57,411 nt of DNA. Source: Clostridiales bacterium COT073_COT-073 (GTDB lineage: Bacteria > Bacillota > Clostridia > Lachnospirales > Vallitaleaceae). Shown here piece by piece: positions 34,220 through 43,996 of this stretch; position 1 is the stretch's first letter; the number at the start of each line of letters is the position of its first letter. The notes under the pieces were generated by a model. That model did not search any database, was not told the origin of the DNA, and worked only from the letters and a program-made list of their open reading frames with translations. The stretch is from the NCBI GenBank assembly GCA_003858485.1, contig RQYD01000021.1:1-57411 (forward strand), in the 5' to 3' direction. The position numbers and the translations under genes were made by a program.

Positions 34220-34259
34220 GAGCATTGCAAAATGATTTTAAAACCACTTTGCAATGCTC
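34211..34259 (-). terminator. Rho-independent terminator of tsaE
   Basis: GAGCATTGCAAA (34220-34231) pairs with TTTGCAATGCTC (34248-34259). On the minus strand the stem is followed by TATTTTTG. Confidence 0.87.
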
Positions 34260-34281
34260 CCTTTGTTTTGTTTCGTTTCCT

Positions 34282-34710
34282 TTATTTTATTTCAATGGTA
34301 ATCCGGCGATATTCGTCACTTTTTTCATAATCCTTGGTAATGGTAATCCAAACCGTATCCTGCGGAAGCAATTCCGGAACCCGGTTTGCCCACTCAATCA
34401 AAGTAACTCCATTTCCATAAAGATATTCCTCAAAGCCGATCATTTCCAGCTCTTCGGCCTCTTCGATCCGATAAACATCAAAATGGTAAAATGGCAGCCG
34501 ACCATCATGGTATTCATTGACCAGAGTAAAAGTCGGTGAAGAAATATGCTCAGCCACTCCCAATCCTTGGGCAAAGCCTTTGGTAAAGACCGTTTTGCCC
34601 ACTCCTAAATCACCGACCAAAGCATAAACAGCTCCCGCCTTAGCACTCCTGCCCATCTTCTGACCCAATTCTTTTGTTTCTTTATCTGTATTTGTTTCAA
34701 TTATTTCCAT
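34282..34710 (-). CDS. tsaE: tRNA threonylcarbamoyladenosine biosynthesis ATPase TsaE
   Basis: P-loop ATPase that works with TsaB and TsaD to make t6A37 in tRNA. Walker A is GDLGVGKT; HISSPTFTLVNEY, FYHFDVYR and TLIEWANRVPELLP are family motifs. I chose MEIIETN (34710), which overlaps the end of the upstream gene by 14 bases, because residues before it are Lys-rich read-through of that gene's tail and the family begins here. 142 residues. A degenerate copy of its 3' end lies at 6091-6145. Confidence 0.93.
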   Translation of the reverse strand: MEIIETNTDKETKELGQKMGRSAKAGAVYALVGDLGVGKTVFTKGFAQGLGVAEHISSPTFTLVNEYHDGRLPFYHFDVYRIEEAEELEMIGFEEYLYGNGVTLIEWANRVPELLPQDTVWITITKDYEKSDEYRRITIEIK

Positions 34711-35494
34711 TTTTCTTTTCATCTTTTTTTGATTTATCTGTTTCCTCTTGCGCACTTGACAGACTCATAGGTTCCTCTGCCAGCAAAATCGGCTCCTTGC
34801 CTACCCTAGGCTCAGACTCTTTTTTCTCTTTCCCTGTTTTTTTCTGTTCTTTGCTCTCCATTTGAAAAGATTTTACTTTGTCTGATGAGAAAGAACGATC
34901 CTTGATTGGCTTTTTTTCTTTGCCCGTCTTAGGCGAAACTTCTATTTCCTTACTTTCCTCGGCCGCCTTTTCATCCGGCACCTGCCCGGAACTGCCCTTG
35001 CTGATTTGCGCCTGTTTATCCAGCAGCAAAGTTGCAACATCTTTGGCATCAATTTCCTCAATAGACCGCTTTGGAATAATAAAAGCCTGTCTGCCGTTGA
35101 CATACAGAAAATAAAAGTGACGAGTGATCTCAATTTTTTCCATTTGTGTCCAAAAAAGTTTGACTTCTCCGGTATACTGCTTAATTTGTAACATTTCCTC
35201 ATATAATGTAAACACAATTTTATTTTTAAACACCGAATTCGAAATCATTTGCCGTTTGGCATTGGAATACAAAGACAGGGGTGTAACCAGCAAATACATG
35301 ATCGCCACCAGTAAAAAGATAATGGCGGTAAAATTATCCTTCACCACCAGCAGCATGACCGGCGCTCCAATCAGGGCCAGTATCCCTAGTCCCCATGTTA
35401 CTTTTCCCTGCCAGGTTGAAAACCCATGATTGATCAAAAACCAAAAAATATCATTGGCTGTCAACCTGACATCAATTTTCCACTGTTTTTCCAT
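34697..35494 (-). CDS. YcxB-like membrane protein
   Basis: 265 residues. Two adjacent membrane segments (KVTWGLGILALIGAPVMLL and AIIFLLVAIMYLLVTPLS) are followed by a PH-like YcxB domain (about 80-165: NKIVFTLYEEMLQIKQ, LFWTQMEKIEITRHFYFLY, AFIIPKRSIEEID). A long charged tail rich in Lys and Glu (170-265) looks disordered. The function is unknown. It overlaps tsaE and is probably cotranscribed with tex. Confidence 0.8.
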   Translation of the reverse strand: MEKQWKIDVRLTANDIFWFLINHGFSTWQGKVTWGLGILALIGAPVMLLVVKDNFTAIIFLLVAIMYLLVTPLSLYSNAKRQMISNSVFKNKIVFTLYEEMLQIKQYTGEVKLFWTQMEKIEITRHFYFLYVNGRQAFIIPKRSIEEIDAKDVATLLLDKQAQISKGSSGQVPDEKAAEESKEIEVSPKTGKEKKPIKDRSFSSDKVKSFQMESKEQKKTGKEKKESEPRVGKEPILLAEEPMSLSSAQEETDKSKKDEKKNGNN

Positions 35495-35512
35495 ATTTAC
35501 TCCATTTCTTGA

Positions 35513-37651
35513 CTAGTCCAGCAACATTGACAGTGATATCCGTTTGCTTTTGGGATCAGCCGAAAGCACCTTGACTTCAACCACATCATTGACCGCAACC
35601 ACTTCCAGCGGATGCTTAATAAATTTCTTGGACATTTGCGAAATATGGACCAATCCATCCTGATGCACTCCAATATCAACAAATGCACCGAAATCAATGA
35701 CATTGCGAACTGTTCCCTTTAAAATCATGCCTTCTTTCAGATCAGATATTTCCAAAACATCCTGCCTTAAAATCGGCGCCGGCATGTCTTCCCGCGGATC
35801 GCGTCCCGGCTTTTCCAATTCCTTAATAATATCTTCCAGGGTCATGATACCGATTCCCAATTCTTCCGCCAATGACTTAATATCCTTGATTTTTTTCCGT
35901 TTTTCACGAAATGTTTCAAATTCTTTGCGAATATCCCCAATTTGTAAATGCTCTAACAAACGATGGGTCGCTTGGTAACTCTCCGGATGGACCCCGGTAT
36001 TATCAAGGGCTTCTGCACTATCAGGCACCCGCAAAAAGCCGGCTGCCTGCTCAAAACTCTTATTGCCCAGTCCGCTTACTTTTAATAATTCCTTCCGGTT
36101 TTGATATTTACCATTTTCTTCGCGATAAGCCACAATATTTTTAGCGACCTTACCGGAAATTCCGGAAATATAAGAGAGCAGCGGTGCTGATGCCGTATTG
36201 ACATTAACTCCCACCTTATTTACCGTATCTTCAACTACTCCAAACAGAGCTTCGCCCAAGGTTTTTTGATTCATATCGTGCTGATACTGGCCGACACCGA
36301 TCGCCTTTGGCTCGATCTTCACCAATTCCGCCAGCGGGTCCTGCAGCCGTCTGCCAATTGAAACGGCACTGCGCAGGGCCACATCATAATCCGGAAATTC
36401 TTCGCTCCCCAATTTAGAGGCGGAGTAAACCGAAGCACCGGCTTCATTAACAATCACATATTGCATTTTATTCGGCAGCTCACTGATCAGTTCGACCACA
36501 AAGCTTTCGGTTTCCCGGGACGCAGTTCCGTTACCAATAGCAATTAGATCTGCCCCATGTTTTTGGATCAACTTGGTCAATGTGACTTTGGCCTCTTTCA
36601 CTTTTGACTGCGGCGGAGTCGGATAGATCACTGCCGTATCCAATACTTTGCCGTATTCATCAATCACCGCTGTTTTAACACCGGTCCGAAAAGCCGGGTC
36701 AAGTGCCACCACCACATGACCGGCAATTGGCGCCTGCATTAACAGCTGCTCCAAATTTCTGGCAAATACCTTAATAGCGCCTTCTTCGGCTTTTTCGGTA
36801 AAGGCCGAACGAATTTCTCTTTCAATCGAAGGGAATAGTAAACGTTTATAACTATCTTCAATAGCTGCCTGAATTTCATTTACACAGCTTGGCTCTTCGG
36901 TTTGGATCCACAGCTTTGCTAAATATTTAATCATTTGCTCATGCTCGCCATCCACCTTAACTGTTAAGATCTTTTCTTTCTCACCACGGTTTAAGGCCAA
37001 TACCCGATGACCGGCAATGCCTGATAAATATTCGCTGTAATCCGCATAATTTTCATAGACATCCAGCTCCTCCGTCTTGGCCTTCGATACGATTTTACCA
37101 AAACGGGTAAAATAATTGCGAATATACTTACGGCCATTGGAATCTTCCGATACCAGTTCAGCCATGATATCTCCCGCTCCTTGCAGCGCTTCTGCGGCAG
37201 TTTTTACTTCTAATTCCTCATTAATATAACTTTCCGCCATGGACGCAGCATTTCCCTGTCCGGCTAAGATCGCCTGGGCTAATGGTTCCAAACCTTTTTC
37301 TTTCGCCACCGTCGCTCTGGTTCGTCTTTTTTGCTTATAAGGTAAATACAGATCTTCAACTTCCACCAATGTTTCCGCTTGTAAGATCGCCGCTTTTAGT
37401 TCTGCTGTTAATTTTCCTTGTTCTTCGATCAAACCCAGCACTTGCTCTTTTCGCTCTTCCAGCCCTTGCAAGTAGGTCAATCTTTGATGCAGATCTCTTA
37501 GGACATCATCCGATAAGGCACCGGTCAATTCTTTTCGATAACGGGCAATAAAAGGAATGGTATTTCCTTCCTCAATCAATTTTAAGGTATTTTCCACCTG
37601 CCAATCTTTTAACTGAAATTCGGCTGCCAATTTTTGCTGAATATTTGCCAT
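35513..37651 (-). CDS. tex: Tex-family S1 RNA-binding protein
   Basis: 712 residues from MANIQQKLAAEFQLKDWQVE, with AGGAGAAAG just upstream; the 11 codons before it are rejected. Domains in order: Tex N-terminal helices, an RNase H-like YqgF domain (VVALDPAFRTGVKTAVIDE), helix-hairpin-helix repeats (VNTASAPLLSYISGISGKVA, GLGNKSFEQAAGFLR), a linker and a C-terminal S1 domain (KGTVRNVIDFGAFVDIGVHQ). Tex binds nucleic acid and affects transcription and stress tolerance. Confidence 0.95.
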   Translation of the reverse strand: MANIQQKLAAEFQLKDWQVENTLKLIEEGNTIPFIARYRKELTGALSDDVLRDLHQRLTYLQGLEERKEQVLGLIEEQGKLTAELKAAILQAETLVEVEDLYLPYKQKRRTRATVAKEKGLEPLAQAILAGQGNAASMAESYINEELEVKTAAEALQGAGDIMAELVSEDSNGRKYIRNYFTRFGKIVSKAKTEELDVYENYADYSEYLSGIAGHRVLALNRGEKEKILTVKVDGEHEQMIKYLAKLWIQTEEPSCVNEIQAAIEDSYKRLLFPSIEREIRSAFTEKAEEGAIKVFARNLEQLLMQAPIAGHVVVALDPAFRTGVKTAVIDEYGKVLDTAVIYPTPPQSKVKEAKVTLTKLIQKHGADLIAIGNGTASRETESFVVELISELPNKMQYVIVNEAGASVYSASKLGSEEFPDYDVALRSAVSIGRRLQDPLAELVKIEPKAIGVGQYQHDMNQKTLGEALFGVVEDTVNKVGVNVNTASAPLLSYISGISGKVAKNIVAYREENGKYQNRKELLKVSGLGNKSFEQAAGFLRVPDSAEALDNTGVHPESYQATHRLLEHLQIGDIRKEFETFREKRKKIKDIKSLAEELGIGIMTLEDIIKELEKPGRDPREDMPAPILRQDVLEISDLKEGMILKGTVRNVIDFGAFVDIGVHQDGLVHISQMSKKFIKHPLEVVAVNDVVEVKVLSADPKSKRISLSMLLD

Positions 37652-37859
37652 GTTTCTTTCTCCTATTTTCTCTCGCCGCAACAATTTTACAATTCGTTTC
37701 CACTTTCCATGTCACAGCGATTTTTATCATTCCTTTTCCTTCCACCATCGGCGAAATAACCTTTCTTATTATAGCCTTTTCCAAAGGACTTCGTCAAGGT
37801 TTTTTTCCTATTTTAGTCTTTAGAAAAAGCTCCTGACATTTCCTGATTTTTTCAATATC

Positions 37860-38060
37860 TCTGCCAATAAAACGGCTATTCCGACATATGCCTTTCGCAA
37901 CTTGCTTCATAAGATTCCCCGGCGAAACGCATTTCTGTCCGGGCATGCGACCTGGTTTGCACTTGGGCCCTGCACTGTGTAAGATAGCTTTTGCAGCACA
38001 TGCCTTAAAAAAAACTGTTCCAGAGAACGTGGACAGGTTGAGTTGCGAAGTGATTAACTT
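37860..38060 (+). repeat. dispersed intergenic repeat, copy 2
   Basis: Contains CACTGTGTAAGATAGC, TTTTGCAGCACATGCCTTAA and a final GGACAGGTTGAGTTGCGAAG. The middle matches the minus strand of 3716-3810. It fills most of the gap between tex and marR; 37685-37860 shows no gene. Confidence 0.6.
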
Positions 38061-38176
38061 TGGACTTTTAATCTGACTGCAAATGTGGTATATTTAACTC
38101 GTGATATTCATTTTTATATTGAAAAAGCTGGTACTATTTCACATTTAATGACCGCTGATTCTGCAAGGAGGATAAT

Positions 38177-38635
38177 ATGTTAGAACAGCTTTTTGTTGAA
38201 ATCTATGATAAATTTAAATTAAATTTTTATAAAAATATTTTCAAAGGCTTTGATCGACAAAAAGACCCTTTGACTGTAACCGAATCCTTTTGTTTGGAAG
38301 TAATTTATTCATTAAATAACCCAACAATTTCTGAACTTTCAACTTATTTAGGAATTTCTCAGCCTAATACTACTTATAAAGTAAATGAATTAATCCAAAA
38401 AGGATATGTTGAAAAAAAACAAGACCCTAATGACCGGCGCCGGGTGCGGTTATGTCCGACCGAACAGTCTGCTTGCTATTATTCCGTGAAGAATCAATAT
38501 ATTAACACAGTAATTGCCCGGATGCGCTCTAAATTTTCAGCTGAGGATATTCACACTTTGGAGCACATTTTGCGGACTATGTCTCATGAATTAATGCCGG
38601 AAGTTAGTCCAGCCAAAAAAAATCACAAAAATTAA
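38177..38635 (+). CDS. MarR-family transcriptional regulator
   Basis: 152 residues, winged helix in the centre: TISELSTYLGISQPNTTYKV, NELIQKGYVEKKQDPNDRRR, VRLCPTE, with helical N- and C-termini for dimerisation. The DPNDRRRVRL wing is classic. AAGGAGG precedes the start. Biotin ligase begins 5 bases after its stop, so it may control that gene and possibly itself. The ligand is unknown. Confidence 0.9.
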   Translation: MLEQLFVEIYDKFKLNFYKNIFKGFDRQKDPLTVTESFCLEVIYSLNNPTISELSTYLGISQPNTTYKVNELIQKGYVEKKQDPNDRRRVRLCPTEQSACYYSVKNQYINTVIARMRSKFSAEDIHTLEHILRTMSHELMPEVSPAKKNHKN

Positions 38636-38640
38636 TTCCT

Positions 38641-39261
38641 ATGAATTGTTTATCTGTTCAACTACCAATGATTCAACCAGACATCAAGCTAAATTGTCCG
38701 GTTTATCACCTGGAAACCACCACTTCCACTAATCAGCTGCTGAAAGACTGGATGCCTCTATGTGATACCGCTGTTTATGCAGATTTTCAAACTGCCGGTC
38801 GCGGGCAGGGTGATCATCTTTGGACTTGTGCTCAAAAGCAAGGTTTGCTGATGAGTCTGCTTTATTATCCGCAAAATGACATAACTGCAGAATTGCTTTT
38901 AAAAATAAGTGCCATTACTGTCTGCCGCTGTGTTAACCGCTATCTGCAAAATCACCCTGATTCGGCGGTTATTAAAAAACCAAATGATATTTTGATTAAT
39001 GGTCACAAGCTGGGTGGGATCCTGTTGGAAAATTTTTTTCATGGCCATAAATTAACTGCTTCGATTATCGGTATTGGCATTAATCTCCACCAGCAGGAGT
39101 TTTCGGCTCATAACTTTTCCCGATCCCCCATATCCTTTAAGCAATTGGGGATTTCTATACACACTGAAGATCTGCTATTTGCTGTTTTAAAAGAATTTTA
39201 TGAAATCATTTCCTGGGATGCTCAAAAAATTGAAGAAATTTATAGCGCAAAGGCTTTTTAA
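38641..39261 (+). CDS. biotin--[acetyl-CoA-carboxylase] ligase, HTH-less
   Basis: 206 residues of the BirA catalytic domain: TTTSTNQLLKDW, the biotin/ATP loop AGRGQGDHLWTC (usually GRGRxGRxW), KKPNDILINGHKLGGILLE (usually KWPND, here Lys replaces Trp), and IIGIGINLHQQ. There is no N-terminal repressor domain and the C-terminal SH3-like cap is missing or very short, so it is a minimal ligase. No clear ribosome site precedes the start; translation is probably coupled to the MarR gene. Confidence 0.87.
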   Translation: MNCLSVQLPMIQPDIKLNCPVYHLETTTSTNQLLKDWMPLCDTAVYADFQTAGRGQGDHLWTCAQKQGLLMSLLYYPQNDITAELLLKISAITVCRCVNRYLQNHPDSAVIKKPNDILINGHKLGGILLENFFHGHKLTASIIGIGINLHQQEFSAHNFSRSPISFKQLGISIHTEDLLFAVLKEFYEIISWDAQKIEEIYSAKAF

Positions 39262-39368
39262 AATGCTGAAAACCTTGGCGCTATTATGATTTTCTGTTTT
39301 TAATTGTCTTTTTCGGTTTTATCCTGCGGCAATGGCCTAAGCAGAAACTGCCACTTTTTTCGATCAGA

Positions 39369-39881
39369 TCAATACTTAATAATAGAATGAATATCATAAC
39401 CCGGAAGAGCAGAACGGCCATTTAAAAATTCCAGCTCAATTAAATATACCAATTTGACAACTTGACCACCCATACTTTCCACCAAATCAATAATTGCTTT
39501 GGTAGTTCCGCCGGTAGCCAGTAAATCATCGACAATCACCACTTTATCACCGGGTTTAATGGCATCAACATGAATCTCAATGGTTGCCTGTCCATATTCC
39601 AGATCATAGGTTTTAGCCACTGTCTGATATGGAAGTTTTCCCGCCTTTCTAACTGGTACAAAGCCCTTCTGCAAATTATATGCCAATGGCACTCCAAAAA
39701 TAAAGCCTCTGGACTCCGGCCCCAAAATCAAACTAAAGTCTTGTCCGGTCAACATTTCCTGCATTTGATGAATGGCTTCCCTTAAAGTTTCAGGATTATG
39801 CAAAATGGGTGTGATATCCCGAAAAATTATACCTTCCTGTGGAAAATTTTCAATGCTGCGTATTACTGTTTTTAAATCCAT
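39369..39881 (-). CDS. apt: adenine phosphoribosyltransferase
   Basis: Salvages adenine with PRPP to AMP. 170 residues from MDLKTVIRSIENFPQEGI (AAAGGGG site just upstream; the 11 codons before it are rejected). Motifs: IIFRDITPIL, LGPESRGFIFG, FVPVRKAGKLPYQT, and the PRPP loop VVIVDDLLATGGTT. It lies downstream of recJ, a frequent order in Firmicutes. Confidence 0.95.
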   Translation of the reverse strand: MDLKTVIRSIENFPQEGIIFRDITPILHNPETLREAIHQMQEMLTGQDFSLILGPESRGFIFGVPLAYNLQKGFVPVRKAGKLPYQTVAKTYDLEYGQATIEIHVDAIKPGDKVVIVDDLLATGGTTKAIIDLVESMGGQVVKLVYLIELEFLNGRSALPGYDIHSIIKY

Positions 39882-39924
39882 AGTATCCCCTTTTCTTTCT
39901 GGATCATTATCCATGTCATAATTA

Positions 39925-41961
39925 TTAAGAGTGTAATCCCTGATATATCTGAGATTTTTCTAAATCCGCTTTTATTCCCTCTGTCAAAGCAAAGGTAAAT
40001 CCTTGCTTTGTCCATGTCTGTCGGCACAGTCCCAGTTCCTCAAATATCACTAAACCGGCAATTAATTCCGCTAAGTTTCTCTTTTTGTTTTGACCAAATA
40101 TTTGCGGAAAATTTTGCCAACTTATCCTGGTATTCTTTTGCCTGGTCAATTGCCGTAATCGTAGATATATTTGGCGACAGCTTTCTTTATTTGGAGCCGA
40201 ATATTCCCAGCAATTGCCCTGATCTGCTTTCAGACGTTGATATAATGACAGGGCAAATTGAGCAATCGCTTCTTCCTGAGAAAAATAACTCAGCATCATC
40301 TGGGGCTTTTGTAGCCCTTTCCATTCATTGATTTGAATATTACCGGTTGCTCTAATCGGAAATTCGCCATACAGGCGCTCCGCTTCCTCTCCCTCAAAAA
40401 AAGCAACGGCTTCCATTTGAGCCTGCTCAGCTGCCAGCCCTAAACGCAGATGTTGATTTTCCTTACCCATTTGTCGAACCTCCGACAATCGTCCTTCTAC
40501 CAAAAACTTCGGTTCAGGATTGCCAATCCCGTAAGGAGCAAGCATCCGCAATTCTTCTATCAGTGGTATTGTAATCTCCGATACCTCAACTGCAAAGTCA
40601 ACGGTTTCCAGCGGAGTTAAGATCTCATCTGTTAATCGCGACTGCGCATATTCATTGATTCTTTGCTTAAACTGTTCAATGTTTTCAACTGGTAAAGTCA
40701 TGCCGGCTGCCATCTCATGACCACCAAACTTAGTAAATAAATCCTGGCAACTGGTTAATGCTTCAAATAAATTAAAGCCTTCAACTGAACGAGCTGAACC
40801 AACTGCCTTATCTCCTTCCATCGCCAGTACAATCACCGGACGATAAAACCTTTCCAAAAGCCGGGACGCAACAATTCCGACGACCCCATGATGCCAGCCT
40901 GATCCGGCAACCACCAGTACTTTCGGAATTTCACCTGCCATTTGAATGTTGACCAAGGCTTCTTCCACAATTCGGCTCTCCATTTCCTGCCGCTTTTTAT
41001 TTTCATCATTTAACTCAGATGCTAATTGACCGGCTCTGCCCGGATCACTGGTCAAAAACAGCTCAACTCCACGCGCGGCATTTCCCATTCGACCGGCTGC
41101 ATTCAGCCTTGGGCCAATCCGAAAACCAATTGTGCTGCTGCTGACCTTATCTGCTTCTACTTCTGCTGCCAGCAGTAAGGCTTTTAATCCTTGATTTTGA
41201 GTTCTTCCCATCCTGGCCAGTGCTTCTTTGACAAATACCCTGTTTTCGTCAATTAATGGCATTAAATCGGAGACTGTACCAATCGCTACCAGTTCTAAAT
41301 ATTGGAAAGGGTCGACCGCCTTCTGCATAAACTCTGTCAAGGCGCAAATCAGTTTAAATGCCACCCCCACTCCGGCAATTTGCTTAAACGGGTAATCATC
41401 ATCCGGCCGTTTTGGATCAATCACTGCATCTGCCGGCGGCAGTATGGCCTGACATTCATGATGATCTGTCACTACTACCATCATTCCCAGTTCTCTGGCC
41501 AATGCCACTTCTTTGACTGCACTGATGCCAGTATCGACTGTGATAATCAGTTTGACTGCTTGCTCCGCCAGTTTTCGGACTGCTCCTTCATTTAATCCGT
41601 AACCATCTTTGATCCGATCTGGTAAGTAGTACTGAACTTTGGCTCCGATTTCCTGTAAAAATAAATATAAAAGCGATGTGGCGGTAATTCCATCAACATC
41701 ATAATCACCGTAAATACAAATATTTTCCTGTGTATTTACAGCCTGAGCAATTATTTTTACTGCCTTGTCCATATCCGACAACAAAAAAGGATCATGAATC
41801 TCTGCCCGACTTGGATTCAAAAAACGTTTAGCAGTACTTGCATCTTCAATTTTTCGGGTCAGCAAAAGTTTGGCAATCGGCAGAGAAACATTAAGTTCCT
41901 CTGCCAATTGCCTTGCCAAAGACAAATCATATTGTTTTGATACAATTCTAGCCTTTTTCAT
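39925..41961 (-). CDS. recJ: single-strand-specific exonuclease RecJ
   Basis: 5'-3' ssDNA exonuclease for recombination and repair. The DHH phosphoesterase motifs are visible: YGDYDVDGITAT, TVDTGIS, VTDHHECQ, GVGVAFKL, then the DHHA1 region with SGWHHGVVGIVASRL, SARSVEGFNLFEAL and FGGHEMAAGMTL. 678 residues from MKKARIVSKQYDL (GGAGAAAGA site). The longer frame to 42174 is rejected: its extra 71 codons are two translated copies of a 63-base repeat. Confidence 0.94.
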   Translation of the reverse strand: MKKARIVSKQYDLSLARQLAEELNVSLPIAKLLLTRKIEDASTAKRFLNPSRAEIHDPFLLSDMDKAVKIIAQAVNTQENICIYGDYDVDGITATSLLYLFLQEIGAKVQYYLPDRIKDGYGLNEGAVRKLAEQAVKLIITVDTGISAVKEVALARELGMMVVVTDHHECQAILPPADAVIDPKRPDDDYPFKQIAGVGVAFKLICALTEFMQKAVDPFQYLELVAIGTVSDLMPLIDENRVFVKEALARMGRTQNQGLKALLLAAEVEADKVSSSTIGFRIGPRLNAAGRMGNAARGVELFLTSDPGRAGQLASELNDENKKRQEMESRIVEEALVNIQMAGEIPKVLVVAGSGWHHGVVGIVASRLLERFYRPVIVLAMEGDKAVGSARSVEGFNLFEALTSCQDLFTKFGGHEMAAGMTLPVENIEQFKQRINEYAQSRLTDEILTPLETVDFAVEVSEITIPLIEELRMLAPYGIGNPEPKFLVEGRLSEVRQMGKENQHLRLGLAAEQAQMEAVAFFEGEEAERLYGEFPIRATGNIQINEWKGLQKPQMMLSYFSQEEAIAQFALSLYQRLKADQGNCWEYSAPNKESCRQIYLRLRQLTRQKNTRISWQNFPQIFGQNKKRNLAELIAGLVIFEELGLCRQTWTKQGFTFALTEGIKADLEKSQIYQGLHS

Positions 41962-41970
41962 TAATATCTC

Positions 41971-42125
41971 TTTCTCCAGCCCTCTGAGAAGCTGCTGCGC
42001 AGCTTCTTTACGAGGGCGTAATTTCCACTTCGTTCCTTTTTCGCTGGCCTTTTCTTTCTCCAGCCCTCTGAGAAGCTGCCGCGCAGCTTCTCCACGAGGG
42101 CGTAATTTCCACTTCGTGGAAATTA
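41971..42125. repeat. 63-base direct repeat with hairpins between recJ and the response regulator
   Basis: Two copies (41971-42033 and 42055-42117), 84 bases apart, over 90% identical. Each contains a 10-bp palindrome with a CGC-type triloop (in copy 2, GAGAAGCTGC at 42070-42079 with GCAGCTTCTC at 42083-42092). A further hairpin, AATTTCCAC-TTC-GTGGAAATT, closes the array. GC content and hairpin style match the left-edge palindromes. Confidence 0.75.
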
Positions 42126-42130
42126 CTATA

Positions 42131-42829
42131 TCAAAATTTATTAAACCGATAGCCAGCTCCCCAGACGGTTTCAATGATTCTTGGTTTGGCTGGGTTTTCT
42201 TCTAGTTTTTTGCGTAATTTTTGAATATGAACAGCTACTGTATTAATATCACCAAATTCATCTTCACCCCAAATCTTCTCAAATAATTTCTGCTTAGAGT
42301 GAACAATATCCGGTGTTTCCATAAAAAAGTTAAGCAAATCAAATTCAGTGGTAGTCAGCTGAACTTCCTGATCATTTAAAAATACTTTTCTTGACTCCGG
42401 TATCAAGCGCAAACCTGAAACTTCAAGCACTTCCTGGCCTTTATCTTTTCCTAATAATCTTTCATATCTGGAAATTTGGCTTTTTACCCGGGCAACTAAT
42501 TCATTTGGATTAAATGGCTTGGTAATATAATCATCTGCACCCAGTCCGAGTCCCTTGATCTTATCAACATCATCAGTTCTGGCTGACACAACCAAACACG
42601 GAATATCCAGCTTGTCGCGAATGGTCATTAATAAATCAAAGCCACTGACCGTCGGTAACATCACATCAATAATAATCAGGGAAAAATCACCTTTCAGTGC
42701 TGTTTTCATTCCGCGCAGACCATCTGATTCAATTACTACCTCAAAATCATTGCTTTCCAAAAAATCCTTTTCTAAATTGGCAATGTTTTTATCATCTTCA
42801 ATTATCAAGATTCTTTTTTTGTTTTCCAT
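42131..42829 (-). CDS. OmpR-family response regulator
   Basis: 232 residues. The receiver domain has the acidic pair at EDD, phospho-acceptor Asp55 in LIIIDVMLP, and the Lys in DDYITKPF. The C-terminal winged helix (about 130-232) has LTTTEFDLLNFFM, DEFGDINTVAVHIQKLRKKL and VWGAGYRF. It starts 1 base after the kinase stop, so the pair is one two-component system. The signal is not evident from sequence. Confidence 0.95.
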   Translation of the reverse strand: MENKKRILIIEDDKNIANLEKDFLESNDFEVVIESDGLRGMKTALKGDFSLIIIDVMLPTVSGFDLLMTIRDKLDIPCLVVSARTDDVDKIKGLGLGADDYITKPFNPNELVARVKSQISRYERLLGKDKGQEVLEVSGLRLIPESRKVFLNDQEVQLTTTEFDLLNFFMETPDIVHSKQKLFEKIWGEDEFGDINTVAVHIQKLRKKLEENPAKPRIIETVWGAGYRFNKF

Positions 42830-42830
42830 A

Positions 42831-43985
42831 TTAATCCCTCATTTCTGCAATTGGCAACTTAATTGTCATCGTTGTCCCTTTACCTAAATCACTTTGAGCC
42901 GAAATCTCTCCGTGATGAGCTTCCACCAGTTGTTTGGCAATAGACAGTCCCAAGCCTGAACCACCAATATCCTTGCTTCTGGATAAGTCCGCTCGATAAA
43001 AAACATCAAAAATAGTTTGTAACTCGCTTTGGCGAATTCCCATCCCATTATCGACCACTTGAATCATGAGCCAATTACCTTGATTCCAAATCCGAAAAAT
43101 AATTGACTTATCTTCTTTATCATTATATTTCAGGCTGTTTTGAATCAGATTGGACAGGACACGAGCAATCATTTTGGTATCAACCATAATCCAACAGTTA
43201 TGGTCAATTCGGTCTTCAATCATGACATTCACGCCCTGTTCTTCTAATTCCAGCTGCTTTTCCAAAAAGAAATCTGCAAAAATTTCATTCGCCAACATTC
43301 GTTTAAATTCATATTCCTGTTCTTCAATATCCAGTTTGGAAAAAAGAAACAAATCATTGATCAAGTCATTTGTATAATGTGCATTTTTAGAAATTATTTC
43401 TAAATACTGTTTTTTCTTTTCCTCATCTTTGGCCACACCACTTTGAATTCCGTCAATATATCCAATAATTGAGGTTATCGGAGTTTTTAAATCATGTGAA
43501 ATTCCGGCAATCAGGCGCTTACGGTTCCGTTCATAACGGAGCTTTAGCTCATTAGCTTCCTTCAATTCACGACTCATATTATTAAAGGAATCAATTAAAT
43601 CCTCAACCATATTATTGCCAAAATCATCAATTGTTACTCCATAATTTCCTTTAGCAATCTCCTCTGTTGCCATTTTCATTTTTTCTAATGGCTCTAACAG
43701 TCGTTTTCTTACCTGGAAAGAAAAAATCAAGGTGCCAATTTCTTTAATCAACAGCAACAGCAAAACTGCCACAATAATAAAAAGTGGTAAATGTAAATTA
43801 ATAATCAAATAAAAGAAATAAAACAGGACAATAGTTACAATAAAAAATACAATTGGAATCCACTTTAACACCCGCTGAATTTTTTCAAAATCGCTGACAT
43901 TTTCCTCCTGCATTAAAGAATAATAAAGTCGTCCGATTCCTCTGCGCTGCCATTTTTCCAAATTGGCTTTTTTTTCAGGTTTCAT
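42831..43985 (-). CDS. sensor histidine kinase
   Basis: 384 residues. Two close membrane segments (about 41-62 and 67-90) leave almost no extracellular loop, so it may sense within the membrane, sense inside the cell, or use a partner. HAMP (90-142), HisKA with His164 in ISHDLKTPITSIIGYIDG, then HATPase_c with NLIQNSLKYN, DNGMGI, and GGSGLGLSIAKQL. This HK layout resembles intramembrane-sensing kinases that answer cell-envelope stress; no transporter gene is adjacent to support that here. Confidence 0.93.
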   Translation of the reverse strand: MKPEKKANLEKWQRRGIGRLYYSLMQEENVSDFEKIQRVLKWIPIVFFIVTIVLFYFFYLIINLHLPLFIIVAVLLLLLIKEIGTLIFSFQVRKRLLEPLEKMKMATEEIAKGNYGVTIDDFGNNMVEDLIDSFNNMSRELKEANELKLRYERNRKRLIAGISHDLKTPITSIIGYIDGIQSGVAKDEEKKKQYLEIISKNAHYTNDLINDLFLFSKLDIEEQEYEFKRMLANEIFADFFLEKQLELEEQGVNVMIEDRIDHNCWIMVDTKMIARVLSNLIQNSLKYNDKEDKSIIFRIWNQGNWLMIQVVDNGMGIRQSELQTIFDVFYRADLSRSKDIGGSGLGLSIAKQLVEAHHGEISAQSDLGKGTTMTIKLPIAEMRD

Positions 43986-43996
43986 CTTCCTCCTCT

